A stretch of 64,000 bases of DNA, taken from Bacteroidota bacterium (lineage in GTDB: Bacteria > Bacteroidota > Ignavibacteria > SZUA-365). Below, one piece after another: positions 1 through 8,260 of the stretch. The translations under genes were made by a program, and so were the position numbers. Where the stretch lies: assembly GCA_023432805.1 (NCBI GenBank), contig JAEYUG010000052.1, positions 1 through 64,000 of the forward strand, given 5' to 3'. Numbering within the stretch: position 1 is the first letter of the stretch; every line of letters starts with the position of its first letter. The notes under the pieces were generated by a model that did not search any database, had not been told where the DNA came from, and saw nothing but the letters and a program-made list of their open reading frames with translations.

Positions 1-28
1 CAGCTGCCCGTTCCCGTCTGGCGTGGGA

Positions 29-50
29 GGACGGACGCCCTCGTCCGTCC
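29..50. repeat. Perfect 9-bp hairpin upstream of the ATP synthase operon
   Basis: GGACGGACG and CGTCCGTCC flank a 4-base loop. A short T run (59-63) follows nine bases later, so this may terminate whatever gene lies left of the window. A near-identical GGACGGAC/GTCCGTCC hairpin recurs at 8135-8156. The rest of 1-130 holds only the promoter described separately and no supported gene. Confidence 0.55.
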
Positions 51-70
51 CCGTCCGGTTTTTAATGGGA

Positions 71-101
71 TTGATTTTGTCCGGATAATCCCGTAACTTG
101 T
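71..101 (+). promoter_or_regulatory. Bacteroidota-type promoter of the atp operon
   Basis: TTG at 71-73, exactly 20 bases, then TAACTTGT at 94-101. This matches the -33 TTG / -7 TAnnTTTG pattern of the primary sigma factor in Bacteroidota. The predicted transcript start near 106-108 leaves a leader of about 25 bases before the first gene at 131. Confidence 0.6.
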
Positions 102-130
102 GAGACTTTGATGAACAAGCACATGTCCAC

Positions 131-382
131 ATGACCGCCAAAGGTGCACCGACACCGATCAAGATGCTCAGCGACGCCTTCCGGCAGTATCTGCCCTACG
201 CGAATCTGGGATATCAGCTCGTGATCGCAGTGGGAGGCGGTTTCCTTCTCGGGTGGTGGATCGATGGCAAGGCAGGCAGTGAGCCGCTGTTCATGATCAT
301 CGGAGCGCTCATCGGAGCAGGTGCGGGAATTTTTCTTGTTGTCCGCACTGTTACAGAGTTGGATCGTTGGAACAAGAAATAA
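131..382 (+). CDS. atpZ: AtpZ/AtpI-family small membrane subunit
   Basis: An 83-residue protein with two membrane segments (about residues 24-43 and 52-71) separated by a short loop, with glycines and a WWID motif typical of the AtpZ/AtpI family often encoded at the head of F-ATPase operons. Family members are thought to help assemble the c-ring or to carry Mg/Ca. They are not catalytic subunits. The ATG at 131 is the first start that avoids the stop closing a short upstream reading frame (111-134). It lies about 25 bases after the predicted transcript start. The context, first of eight genes leading into atpB, supports the call. The precise role is family knowledge only. Confidence 0.75.
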   Translation: MTAKGAPTPIKMLSDAFRQYLPYANLGYQLVIAVGGGFLLGWWIDGKAGSEPLFMIIGALIGAGAGIFLVVRTVTELDRWNKK

Positions 383-414
383 TCATACAGACAAGAACCT
401 CTTCCACGCACATC

Positions 415-852
415 ATGAACGTGTTGAAATTTCCCCTGACCACGATACGCCGCATCATCGCCGATCTCCGGGTTCAGCTTGTATTGCTCCTGTCGATCGG
501 CTTGTTGTTTGTCCTTCTCGCATTGACGCGGGCAGGTGTCGTCGCAATCCCCAACGAGTTGATGCTCGGTTGTATTTTAAGTGTCACGAATGCATTTTTG
601 GGACATTCGTTTCTTGAAAAGGCCTTCCGCTTCAACAGCAACATGTTTCTGATCGTGTCGCTCGCGGGTATGGCTCTTCGCTTTTTCATGATGCTCGTTT
701 CCATCGCACTCATTCTGCTCCTGACACCCGTCAACGTCGGACTCTTCATCCTCACATTCATGGTGAGCTACAGCGTCTTCATGTTCATCGAAGTCTTCCG
801 CATCAACCGCATGGTCGATGCGTTCCGTCCCGTTCGTGTGCAGGCTCACTGA
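415..852 (+). CDS. Four-helix membrane protein of the ATP synthase operon (AtpI-like position)
   Basis: A 145-residue, very hydrophobic protein with about four predicted membrane segments. It sits between the AtpZ-like gene and atpB, where Bacteroidota and Chlorobiota operons usually carry a poorly conserved second AtpI-like protein. I chose the ATG at 415. A TTG at 367 is also in frame but would overlap the previous gene and add a polar, low-quality N terminus. The end has basic residues after the last helix (RINRMVDAFRPVRV), consistent with a cytoplasmic tail. The role is inferred from position (assembly of the Fo sector); there is no diagnostic motif. Stop codon and atpB start are 26 bases apart. 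Confidence 0.65.
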   Translation: MNVLKFPLTTIRRIIADLRVQLVLLLSIGLLFVLLALTRAGVVAIPNELMLGCILSVTNAFLGHSFLEKAFRFNSNMFLIVSLAGMALRFFMMLVSIALILLLTPVNVGLFILTFMVSYSVFMFIEVFRINRMVDAFRPVRVQAH

Positions 853-877
853 CAGCGCTCTTGCATTCACAACCCGT

Positions 878-1918
878 ATGACCCTCGTTCGTGCCCTTCG
901 TCGCCGCCCGCTGCTTGTGGTGTTTGCGGCGTTGCTTCTCTGCTGGAGTGGTCCTGCCTTCGCGCAGCACTCGGCGTCGCCCACCGACACGTCCCATGCC
1001 GCTGCGCCGCATGATGCAGGAGTGCATGAAACGGGCGTGCAGGACCCCGCGCACGCGGATACGGCGCATGCAACCGGAGCCCACGCAGTCAAGGACGTGT
1101 CGACGATGACCCCTGCCGAGGAGATGCTGGAAATCCTCTCGCACAAGGTTTCAAATTCTTCGCACATTCACGAGTATCCCTTTCCGAGCCTGCATCTACC
1201 CGAAGACTGGGTGGTGAACATCGCGGGCACCTCGATCAACATGTCGCCGTCGCGGCACGTTGTCTACATGTGGCTCGCCCTTGTCGTGACGCTCCTGCTC
1301 GTCGTAATGGCCGCTCGTCAAAACGCACGGCGGGTCGTTCCCAGAGGATATGGCAATGCCATCGAGTCGGTCGTCGTGTTCATCCGCGACGAAGTCGCCG
1401 TCCCCTTTCTCGGGCATGATGCACGGCGCTTTCTGCCCCTGCTGCTAACATTCTTTTTCTTCATCGGATCCATGAACCTGATCGGTCTGCTGCCCTTCGG
1501 CGCGACTGCGACGGGAAACATCAACATCACGGCGGGACTCGCGCTCATCACGCTGTTCATCATGATCACGAGCGGCATGCGCGCCAATGGCGTCATCAAG
1601 TATCTGGTCGGTCTCGTCCCGCACGGGATTCCCTGGCCGCTCTACATCATCATGGTACCCATCGAATTGATGGGTCTGATCACCAAGCCATTCGCACTTG
1701 CCATCCGTCTTTTCGCGAACATGCTCTCGGGTGGCCTGGTCATCGGTGCGTTCTATGCACTGATCTTCGGCATGGATACGCTCTTCGTGGCGCCGCTTTC
1801 CTTGATATTCCTGATTTTCATGTCCATTCTGAAGATCTTTGTCTGCTTCCTGCAGGCGTACATCTTCACGATGCTCTCGACGTTCTTCATTGGCATGTCA
1901 GTCCATCAGGAACACTGA
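878..1918 (+). CDS. atpB: ATP synthase Fo subunit a, with His-rich N-terminal extension
   Basis: Subunit a forms the two proton half-channels beside the c-ring. The C-terminal two thirds carry the usual five or six membrane helices and the essential arginine in the IRLFANMLSGG motif (E. coli Arg210 region). The start at 878 gives 346 residues beginning with a clear signal peptide (residues 1-29, ending GPAFA|Q). An earlier in-frame ATG at 818 overlaps the preceding gene and would bury the signal. After the signal comes a roughly 50-residue stretch of low complexity rich in His, Ala, Thr and Asp (eight His), so the N terminus is probably periplasmic. E. coli AtpB is about 270 residues; long forms with a signal peptide are typical of Bacteroidota, but the His-rich segment is notable. 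Confidence 0.93.
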   Translation: MTLVRALRRRPLLVVFAALLLCWSGPAFAQHSASPTDTSHAAAPHDAGVHETGVQDPAHADTAHATGAHAVKDVSTMTPAEEMLEILSHKVSNSSHIHEYPFPSLHLPEDWVVNIAGTSINMSPSRHVVYMWLALVVTLLLVVMAARQNARRVVPRGYGNAIESVVVFIRDEVAVPFLGHDARRFLPLLLTFFFFIGSMNLIGLLPFGATATGNINITAGLALITLFIMITSGMRANGVIKYLVGLVPHGIPWPLYIIMVPIELMGLITKPFALAIRLFANMLSGGLVIGAFYALIFGMDTLFVAPLSLIFLIFMSILKIFVCFLQAYIFTMLSTFFIGMSVHQEH

Positions 1919-2002
1919 GGCACCTGCACGGATCTGCGATCCGACGCACTTCACATTCGAACCATACACATCAACCCAATTTCATTCCAAACGGAGGAAT
2001 TC

Positions 2003-2224
2003 ATGGAACTCGCGTATCTCGCCGCAGGCATCGGAGCCGCCATCGTTGTCGTCGGTGCCGGTCTTGGCATCGGCAAGCTCGCCGCAGCTGCATTTGAAGC
2101 GATCGGCCGTCAGCCTGAAGCCGCAGGCGACCTTCGCGGTGCAATGATCATCATGGCCGCCCTCATCGAAGGTATCGCTCTGTTCGCCGTGGTGGTCTGT
2201 CTGCTGCTGGTCGTTCTGAAGTAA
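2003..2224 (+). CDS. atpE: ATP synthase Fo subunit c
   Basis: A 73-residue, two-helix hairpin whose oligomer is the rotating c-ring. The polar loop RQPEA (36-40) that contacts gamma and epsilon is present. The ion-carrying carboxylate is Glu56 in helix 2 (ALIEGIAL). The sodium-coordinating residues of Na-type rings are missing: an Ile stands where Na-type proteins have Gln in helix 1, and Gly-Ile follows the Glu in place of Ser-Thr. A proton-coupled enzyme is therefore expected. A good ribosome site (ACGGAGG) lies about 8 bases before the ATG. Confidence 0.95.
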   Translation: MELAYLAAGIGAAIVVVGAGLGIGKLAAAAFEAIGRQPEAAGDLRGAMIIMAALIEGIALFAVVVCLLLVVLK

Positions 2225-2336
2225 CGCGAAACGCGGATTCTCCTCCGCCGCACCGCTTGCAACCCTGCGCGCGCTTGGAATGGCACGCGCGGCCTTTTCG
2301 TTCACCATTCGACTCCGTCATCGGTAAGGAAGATAC

Positions 2337-2831
2337 ATGGACACCTTGCTCACGCTCGAACCGGGTATGCTCATCTGGACGTTCATCACGTTCGGACTCC
2401 TCCTCTTTGTGCTCAAGAAGGTCGGTTGGAAGCCTCTGCTCGACGCTCTTGAAAAGCGTGAGGAGCGTATTCATTCCGACATCAAGCGTGCCGAGCACGC
2501 GCGCGAGGAGGCTGAACGCCTCCTCACCGAACATGGCAAGCTGATGAATGACGCCGAATTGGAAGCCCGCCGTCTTATCGATGAGGCACGCAAGACCGCC
2601 GAGAAACTCAAGGCGGAAATCGTCGCCAGTGCCAATGAGCAGGCCGCGCAAATGACCGCGCAGGCCAAGACGGAAATTCAGCGCGAAAAGGAAACCGCCT
2701 TGTCGCAGCTTCGTGGAGAGGTTGCTGATCTTGCCATCATGGCCGCCGGCCGCATCCTTCAGGAGTCGATGGACGATGACCGCAACCGCAGGATTGTCGA
2801 TTCCTTCATCTCCGGCCTTCCGAAGAACTAG
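2337..2831 (+). CDS. atpF: ATP synthase Fo subunit b (peripheral stalk)
   Basis: A 164-residue protein with one N-terminal membrane helix (about residues 9-27) followed by a long charged alpha-helix rich in Glu, Arg, Lys and Ala, the classic b-subunit stalk that dimerises and holds the F1 head through delta. Length is near the usual 155-170. AAGGAAG sits 6-7 bases before the ATG. The gap of about 110 bases after atpE has no obvious hairpin or promoter. Only one b gene is present, so a homodimer is expected rather than the b/b-prime pair of phototrophs. Confidence 0.93.
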   Translation: MDTLLTLEPGMLIWTFITFGLLLFVLKKVGWKPLLDALEKREERIHSDIKRAEHAREEAERLLTEHGKLMNDAELEARRLIDEARKTAEKLKAEIVASANEQAAQMTAQAKTEIQREKETALSQLRGEVADLAIMAAGRILQESMDDDRNRRIVDSFISGLPKN

Positions 2832-2846
2832 GACGCACGCGCAGCC

Positions 2847-3389
2847 ATGATCGTCTCACGCGTCGCCCGGCGCTACGCCGAAGCAATCTACGACAGCATT
2901 CCCGCTGATCTCGGTACAGCCGCGTTCCTCGCGGATCTGGCCTCCCTCAAGGAACTGCTCGCTTCATCCCGCGACCTGCAACTGTTTTTCCGTTCGCCGA
3001 TCATCCCGCAGGATGCAAAGTCCCGCACCCTCGTTGCCTTGTGTGAGAACCGCTTCAGCCCATACCTTCAGCAAGTCCTGATCTTCCTCATTGAAAAGAA
3101 ACGGGAGCATCAGGTGGAGGAATTCATGGAAGCTCTCCACGATCTGCATAGGAAACGTCACAGCATCAGTGAAGCGACAGTGACCAGCGCCACGACACTG
3201 ACACCCGAGCAGAAGTCGGTACTGGAAGCTGCCCTCGCCGCAGCTGGTGGCTGCACAGTCGAAACCCGCTACGCGACGGATCCCGCACTGATCGGCGGGC
3301 TCGTCGCCCGTATCGGCGATACTGTGTACGACGGCTCCATTCAGCGACAATTGACGCGCCTGCGGACACGGTTCGCAGCCGGCCTGTAA
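2847..3389 (+). CDS. atpH: ATP synthase F1 subunit delta
   Basis: A 180-residue OSCP/delta-family protein that joins the b stalk to the top of the alpha-beta hexamer. The N terminus (VARRYAEAIYD) is the typical delta start, the middle is helical, and the C-terminal region (DPALIGGLVARIGDTVYDGS) is the most conserved family signature. It begins 15 bases after the atpF stop and ends 46 bases before atpA, the order seen in nearly all F-ATPase operons. Confidence 0.93.
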   Translation: MIVSRVARRYAEAIYDSIPADLGTAAFLADLASLKELLASSRDLQLFFRSPIIPQDAKSRTLVALCENRFSPYLQQVLIFLIEKKREHQVEEFMEALHDLHRKRHSISEATVTSATTLTPEQKSVLEAALAAAGGCTVETRYATDPALIGGLVARIGDTVYDGSIQRQLTRLRTRFAAGL

Positions 3390-3435
3390 TACCCAACGAT
3401 TCCGACCTCACTCTCATTTCGAGGCACATCCAGTT

Positions 3436-4992
3436 ATGGCAGAAGTTCGTCCCGACGAAGTTTCATCAATACTCCGCAAACAACTCAGCGGCTTCGACCG
3501 TGAGATCGACATCTATGAAGTCGGCACGGTGCTGCAGGTCGGCGACAGCGTCGCCCGCATCTACGGTTTGTCGCGTTGCATGGCCGGCGAGCTGATCGAA
3601 TTCCCCAACGACGTGTTCGGCATGGCCCTCAACCTCGAAGAGGACAATGTCGGTTGTATTCTCTTCGGTGATGCCACCAAGGTGAAGGAAGGCGATGTGG
3701 TCAAGCGGACGGGTCGCGTGGCCTCCATGCCCGTCAGTGAAGAGATGCTCGGACGCGTCATCAACCCCCTCGGTATCCCGATCGACGGTCGCGGAATGAT
3801 CACGGCCGATTCTTACAAGCCAATCGAACGAAAGGCACTGGGTGTCATCCAGCGTCAGCCTGTGAAGGAGCCGCTGCAGACAGGCCTCAAGGCCATCGAC
3901 TCGATGATTCCAATCGGCCGCGGGCAGCGCGAACTCATCATCGGAGATCGTCAGACCGGCAAGACGGCCATCGCCCTCGACACCATCATCAATCAGAAGT
4001 TCACGCACGGCGAAGACGCGAAACGCCGCGGTGTGAATCCAGTCTATTGCATTTACGTGGCGATCGGACAGAAGGGTTCGACAGTGGCGCAGGTGTATAC
4101 GCGCCTGCAGGAAGCCGGTGCGATGGCATTTACGACAATCATTGCCGCGAATGCGAACGATCCCGCCCCCATGCAGTATATCGCACCCTACGCCGGTGCC
4201 ACGTTAGGCGAGTACTTTCGCGACAGCGGCCGTCACGCGCTCGTGGTCTATGATGATCTCTCGAAGCAGGCTGTCGCATATCGCGAAGTGTCGCTGCTGT
4301 TGCGGCGTCCCCCGGGTCGTGAGGCCTATCCCGGTGACGTGTTCTACCTCCATTCGCGTCTGCTCGAGCGCGCCTCGAAGCTGAGTGACGATCTCGGCGG
4401 TGGCAGCCTCACAGCGCTTCCGATCATCGAGACCCAGGCGGGCGACGTGTCGGCGTACATCCCGACAAACGTGATCTCCATCACCGACGGCCAGATCTAT
4501 CTCGAGCCCGGACTTTTCAACGCCGGTCAGCGTCCCGCCGTGAACGTCGGCATCTCAGTCAGCCGTGTGGGTGGCAGCGCCCAGATCAAGGCCATGCGCC
4601 GCATCGCCGGTTCGCTGCGCCTCGATCTCGCGCAGTACCGCGAACTCGAAGCTTTCGCCAAATTCGGATCGGATCTCGACAAGGCCACGCAGCAGCAGCT
4701 TCGTCGCGGCTCGCGTCTGCTCGAACTCCTCAAGCAGGAGCAGTACAAGCCGATTCCCATCGAGGAGATGATCTCCACGATTTTTTCGGGCGTCAAGGGG
4801 TATCTCGACGAAATCCCTCTCGAACACGTCCAGCGTTTCGAACGTGAGTTCCTCGAATTGATGCGAAACCGCCATCGTGACGTGCTCGACGTGATCGCCG
4901 ACACGAAGGATCTCGGGGAACAGGTCACTCAACAGCTCGAGACCATTCTTCGCGACTTCGTGCAGTCGTTCAAGGTCTCGATCAACTCCTGA
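3436..4992 (+). CDS. atpA: ATP synthase F1 subunit alpha
   Basis: A 518-residue alpha subunit, the regulatory nucleotide-binding partner of beta in the F1 hexamer. The beta-barrel domain is at the N terminus. The P-loop GDRQTGKT begins at residue 170, followed by the nucleotide-binding core (YDDLSKQAVAYREVSLLLRRPPGREA) and a C-terminal helical bundle. The family signature PAVNVGISVSRVGG is intact. Length and motifs are fully normal. Its catalytic partner beta is not in this operon, so F1 must be completed by an atpD/atpC locus elsewhere in the genome. Confidence 0.98.
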   Translation: MAEVRPDEVSSILRKQLSGFDREIDIYEVGTVLQVGDSVARIYGLSRCMAGELIEFPNDVFGMALNLEEDNVGCILFGDATKVKEGDVVKRTGRVASMPVSEEMLGRVINPLGIPIDGRGMITADSYKPIERKALGVIQRQPVKEPLQTGLKAIDSMIPIGRGQRELIIGDRQTGKTAIALDTIINQKFTHGEDAKRRGVNPVYCIYVAIGQKGSTVAQVYTRLQEAGAMAFTTIIAANANDPAPMQYIAPYAGATLGEYFRDSGRHALVVYDDLSKQAVAYREVSLLLRRPPGREAYPGDVFYLHSRLLERASKLSDDLGGGSLTALPIIETQAGDVSAYIPTNVISITDGQIYLEPGLFNAGQRPAVNVGISVSRVGGSAQIKAMRRIAGSLRLDLAQYRELEAFAKFGSDLDKATQQQLRRGSRLLELLKQEQYKPIPIEEMISTIFSGVKGYLDEIPLEHVQRFEREFLELMRNRHRDVLDVIADTKDLGEQVTQQLETILRDFVQSFKVSINS

Positions 4993-5002
4993 TCACGCTG
5001 GC

Positions 5003-5905
5003 ATGGCCAATCTCAGAGACATCCGCCGCCGCATTTCCGGCATCCGAAGCACCTCGAAAATCACGCAGGCGATGAAACTCGTGGCCGCTGCGAAACTTCG
5101 CCGCGCCCAGGAGACGATCATTTCTGCGCGGCCCTACGCAGCTTCGCTCCGTGCTCTCATGGCGCACCTGATGCCCCGCATCGACCGCACGGCAATGCCG
5201 TTGCTGGCCGAACGTCCGGAAATCGGCAACGTGCTGCTTGTGATCGTCACGGCCGATCGCGGCATGTGCGGACCCTTCAACACGAACATCATCCGTCTTG
5301 CCACCAAGCGGATCCACGAAACATACAAGGACAAGTACGAAGCCGGACAGGTGCAGCTCTTCTGCATCGGACGGCGTGGGTACCAGCATTTCATCAAGCG
5401 CGACTATAATGTCGTCGGCAAGCAGATCGGCATTACTGCGTCTGCGACGATTGTTGAGGCACAGAACATCGTGTCGGAAATCCTCGCCGGGTATCTTGGA
5501 GGCGAGTTCGACAAGGTGGAGGTGATCTACAACGAGTTCAAATCCGTCGTGCAGCAGAAGCTCATTGTCGAGGACTTCCTGCCGCTGCCTTCCGAGCCGG
5601 TACCCATGATTGAGTTCGGGGGCCATCAATTCCACGAGTTCGTAGACTACATCTACGAACCCTCGGAACGCGAGCTGATGGAATACCTTGTACCCAAACA
5701 CCTCAACTTCCAGCTTCTCCGTGTTCTGTTCGAATCGAATGCTTCCGAGCAGGGGGCGCGCATGACAGCCATGGATGCCGCGACTACGAACGCACGTGAC
5801 CTGATCTCATCCTTGCAACTGCAGTACAACCGCGCTCGTCAGGAGAAGATCACCAAGGAGCTCATCGAAATCGTGGGCGGTGCCGAGGCACTGTCTGCAG
5901 CCTGA
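5003..5905 (+). CDS. atpG: ATP synthase F1 subunit gamma
   Basis: A 300-residue central-shaft subunit. The two coiled-coil ends that form the rotor axle are recognisable: N-terminal RRRISGIRSTSKITQAMKLV and C-terminal AMDAATTNARDLISSLQL. It starts 11 bases after the atpA stop and is the last gene of the operon, followed after 25 bases by a strong intrinsic terminator. Subunits beta and epsilon, usually next, are absent. Confidence 0.96.
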   Translation: MANLRDIRRRISGIRSTSKITQAMKLVAAAKLRRAQETIISARPYAASLRALMAHLMPRIDRTAMPLLAERPEIGNVLLVIVTADRGMCGPFNTNIIRLATKRIHETYKDKYEAGQVQLFCIGRRGYQHFIKRDYNVVGKQIGITASATIVEAQNIVSEILAGYLGGEFDKVEVIYNEFKSVVQQKLIVEDFLPLPSEPVPMIEFGGHQFHEFVDYIYEPSERELMEYLVPKHLNFQLLRVLFESNASEQGARMTAMDAATTNARDLISSLQLQYNRARQEKITKELIEIVGGAEALSAA

Positions 5906-5930
5906 TCTCCGCATCAACAGTGCATCTGCG

Positions 5931-5960
5931 ACGCGTCCCGCTGGGACGCGTTTGTTTTTT
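5931..5960 (+). terminator. Rho-independent terminator of the atp operon
   Basis: A perfect 9-bp stem (ACGCGTCCC / GGGACGCGT, 5931-5939 with 5943-5951) has a 3-base loop and is followed by TTGTTTTTT (5952-5960). It lies 25 bases after the atpG stop. Confidence 0.88.
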
Positions 5961-6009
5961 CACCGTTTCCCTGATCGCTGCATCCAACGTCTATCACCGA
6001 AACTGTGCA

Positions 6010-6040
6010 TTGTCGACAGCGTTCCAATTCCGTATGTTTC
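6010..6040 (+). promoter_or_regulatory. Promoter of dsbD
   Basis: TTG at 6010-6012, exactly 20 bases, then TATGTTTC at 6033-6040, a close match to TAnnTTTG. The predicted transcript start near 6046 lies downstream of the in-frame ATG at 6005 and so favours the later ATG at 6077 as the true start of the next gene. Confidence 0.6.
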
Positions 6041-6076
6041 AAGGCTGAAGATCAAACATCAAGGACGTATCAGTTC

Positions 6077-8107
6077 ATGACACGCAGCATTCGCACCTCG
6101 CCACAACACTTTCTGCTGTTCGTTCTGCTGTTGTCTTTCACTGCGTCCGCCCAGGAGGCGGCGACGTGGAAGGCGACGGTCAAGCCCGCTACGGCGAAAC
6201 AGGGGGAAAAGGTAACCGTCACGGTTACAGCGGACATCAATGGGGAGTGGCACATCTATTCGATGACACCGATGGACGAGGGTCCCGTTGCCACGTCGAT
6301 CGCGTATCCGAAGGGTGGTCCGTTGCGCATGGCCGGCAAACCGAAGCAGCCGAAGCCTATTGTGAAGTTCGACGAGGCTTTCGGCATCGACACCGAATTC
6401 TTCGAGAAGAAGGTCGACTTCACGTTGCCGAGCGCCATAGCCGCCGACGCGAAGGTCGGCAAGCAGAAGGTTGTTCTCGAGGTCGAATTCATGGCCTGCA
6501 ACGATCGCATGTGTCTGCCGCCCAAGACCATCGAGGTCCCGCTCACGATCGAAATCCTTCCCGGAGATGCAGCCACGCTCGGCGATGCGTCAAGGGAGGA
6601 TTCCGCAGCTGCAGCCGATGCCCCATCCGAGCCGACGCTGACACAGACTCCCGAGAAAAAGAAGACGGATTCCCCCGCAGAGGAAGCCTCCCTCGGCTAT
6701 GGCGATGAACGCGATGTCGAGCGCGCCCGTGAAGAAGGCATCTGGGCCTACATCGGGCTTGCGATGTCGGTCGGTGCCCTTGCGCTGCTGACACCCTGCG
6801 TATTTCCGATGATTCCGATCACCGTCTCATTCTTCACTAAGCGCGAGGCCGCCACGCGCGCCCGCAGCGTTCGCGACGCGTTCATTTATTCGATGGGCAT
6901 CATCTTCACGTTCACCGGACTCGGCATCGTGCTCGCACTCACGCTCGGAGCGTCGGGCATCAACCAGTTTGCGGCGAGTCCGTGGATCAACCTGCTCATC
7001 ACCGCCGTGTTCGTGCTCTTCGCGCTGAACCTGTTCGGCATGTTCGAGATCGTCATCCCTTCGAGCATACTGACGAAGCTGACGGTGGCCTCGGGTGAGG
7101 GGCAGGGCATCGGCAGTCTGCTGCTGATGGGACTCACCTTCACGCTCACGAGTTTCACCTGCACGGTGCCCTTCGTCGGGACTGTGATGGTGGCGGCTTC
7201 GCAGGGCGAGATCTGGTGGTCCGTTCTGGGCATGCTTGCGTTTTCATCGGTGTTCGCGCTTCCTTTCTTCCTGCTCGCACTGTTCCCGAGTTGGCTCAAG
7301 AGCATGCCGAAGAGCGGTGGCTGGCTCAACAGCGTCAAAGTCGTCATGGGTTTCCTCGAGCTGGCCGCGGCCATGAAGTTCATCTCGAACGTCGATTTGA
7401 TCTGGGGACTCGGCTGGCTGAGCCGCGATGTCTTTCTCAGCTTCTGGGTGGGAATCGGTTTGATGACCACGCTGTATCTGATCGGGAAATTCCAGTTGCC
7501 TCATGACACGAAGGTGGAACGGCTCGGCGTATTCCGCATGCTCTCGGGTGTGTTCTTTCTCGGTGTTTCCGTGTATCTCTACACGGGCATCGGGGGGAAG
7601 CCTCTGGGCGAACTCGACGCGTTTCTGCCGCCGGTCAATTATTCGTCTGTGATCGAAGCTGCGGGTGGAACGGCGTCTGCCGCTCCGGTACCCGGTGGAA
7701 CGCAGGTCTCGGCACATGAGGAACGGTGGTACAGCAATTACGACGAGGCGCTGGCTGTCGCGAAGAAGGAGGGCAAGCCCATCTTCGTCGACTTCACCGG
7801 ATTTGCGTGCACCAACTGCCGGTGGATGGAGGCGAACATCTTCCCGCGTCCCGATGTGCAGGAACGTCTCAAAGACTATGTGCTCGTGCGTCTCTACACC
7901 GACGGACAGGGCGAGATGTATCTGCGCAACCGTGCGCTGCAGGAGCAACGATTCGGCACCGTCGCGCTTCCTCTCTATGTGGCGATCGGCGCCGATGATC
8001 AGGTGATCACGACGTTCCCGGGGTTGACGCGCAAGCCGCAGGAGTTCGTGGATTTCCTCGACAAGGGATTGAAGACGCAGACCGGGGCCGCGCAAGCCGG
8101 GTTCTGA
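6077..8107 (+). CDS. dsbD: DsbD-type thiol:disulfide interchange protein
   Basis: A 676-residue protein that moves reducing equivalents from cytoplasmic thioredoxin across the inner membrane to periplasmic thiols. All three modules are visible: a signal peptide followed by the periplasmic N-terminal domain with its cysteine pair (ACNDRMC), a membrane core of about eight helices with one redox Cys in LTPCVFPM and another in SFTCTVP, and a C-terminal thioredoxin-like domain with a CTNC active site near residue 580. The ATG at 6077 is chosen because it starts directly at the signal peptide and lies after the predicted promoter; an earlier ATG (6005) would place 24 polar residues in front. It stands alone between the atp terminator and the prenyltransferase gene. 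Its likely clients are cytochrome c maturation or disulfide isomerases, not encoded nearby. Confidence 0.92.
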   Translation: MTRSIRTSPQHFLLFVLLLSFTASAQEAATWKATVKPATAKQGEKVTVTVTADINGEWHIYSMTPMDEGPVATSIAYPKGGPLRMAGKPKQPKPIVKFDEAFGIDTEFFEKKVDFTLPSAIAADAKVGKQKVVLEVEFMACNDRMCLPPKTIEVPLTIEILPGDAATLGDASREDSAAAADAPSEPTLTQTPEKKKTDSPAEEASLGYGDERDVERAREEGIWAYIGLAMSVGALALLTPCVFPMIPITVSFFTKREAATRARSVRDAFIYSMGIIFTFTGLGIVLALTLGASGINQFAASPWINLLITAVFVLFALNLFGMFEIVIPSSILTKLTVASGEGQGIGSLLLMGLTFTLTSFTCTVPFVGTVMVAASQGEIWWSVLGMLAFSSVFALPFFLLALFPSWLKSMPKSGGWLNSVKVVMGFLELAAAMKFISNVDLIWGLGWLSRDVFLSFWVGIGLMTTLYLIGKFQLPHDTKVERLGVFRMLSGVFFLGVSVYLYTGIGGKPLGELDAFLPPVNYSSVIEAAGGTASAAPVPGGTQVSAHEERWYSNYDEALAVAKKEGKPIFVDFTGFACTNCRWMEANIFPRPDVQERLKDYVLVRLYTDGQGEMYLRNRALQEQRFGTVALPLYVAIGADDQVITTFPGLTRKPQEFVDFLDKGLKTQTGAAQAGF

Positions 8108-8134
8108 ACCGGGGAGGACACAGACGGTTCTCTC

Positions 8135-8156
8135 GGACGGACGAAGGTGTCCGTCC
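8135..8156. repeat. Perfect 8-bp hairpin after dsbD
   Basis: GGACGGAC (8135-8142) and GTCCGTCC (8149-8156) flank a 6-base loop. There is no T tract, so it is at best a weak terminator. It is nearly identical to the hairpin at 29-50 and, like it, stands just upstream of a promoter. Confidence 0.5.
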
Positions 8157-8162
8157 TCCTGC

Positions 8163-8193
8163 TTGAAAAATGTGTGCGTGTGCGTTATGTTCC
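8163..8193 (+). promoter_or_regulatory. Promoter of the polyprenyl synthase gene
   Basis: TTG at 8163-8165, exactly 20 bases, then TATGTTCC at 8186-8193. The -7 box is a weaker match than at atp, cmk or dsbD. The predicted transcript start near 8199 precedes all plausible ATG starts (8207, 8216, 8261). Confidence 0.45.
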
Positions 8194-8260
8194 TTCGCAT
8201 ACGCGCATGCGTCTGATGGACGCATCAACATACTCACAGTTCTCAGCCAGCACCTCCCCG

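Noticed and set aside
577..1167. Long antisense reading frame opposite the atpB N terminus
   Set aside because: It mirrors atpB on the other strand; Cys/Ser/Ala-rich with no family motif. Long antisense frames are common in such GC-rich sequence.
6005..6076. N-terminal extension of DsbD from the ATG at 6005
   Set aside because: It would precede the predicted transcript start and put polar residues ahead of a clear signal peptide.
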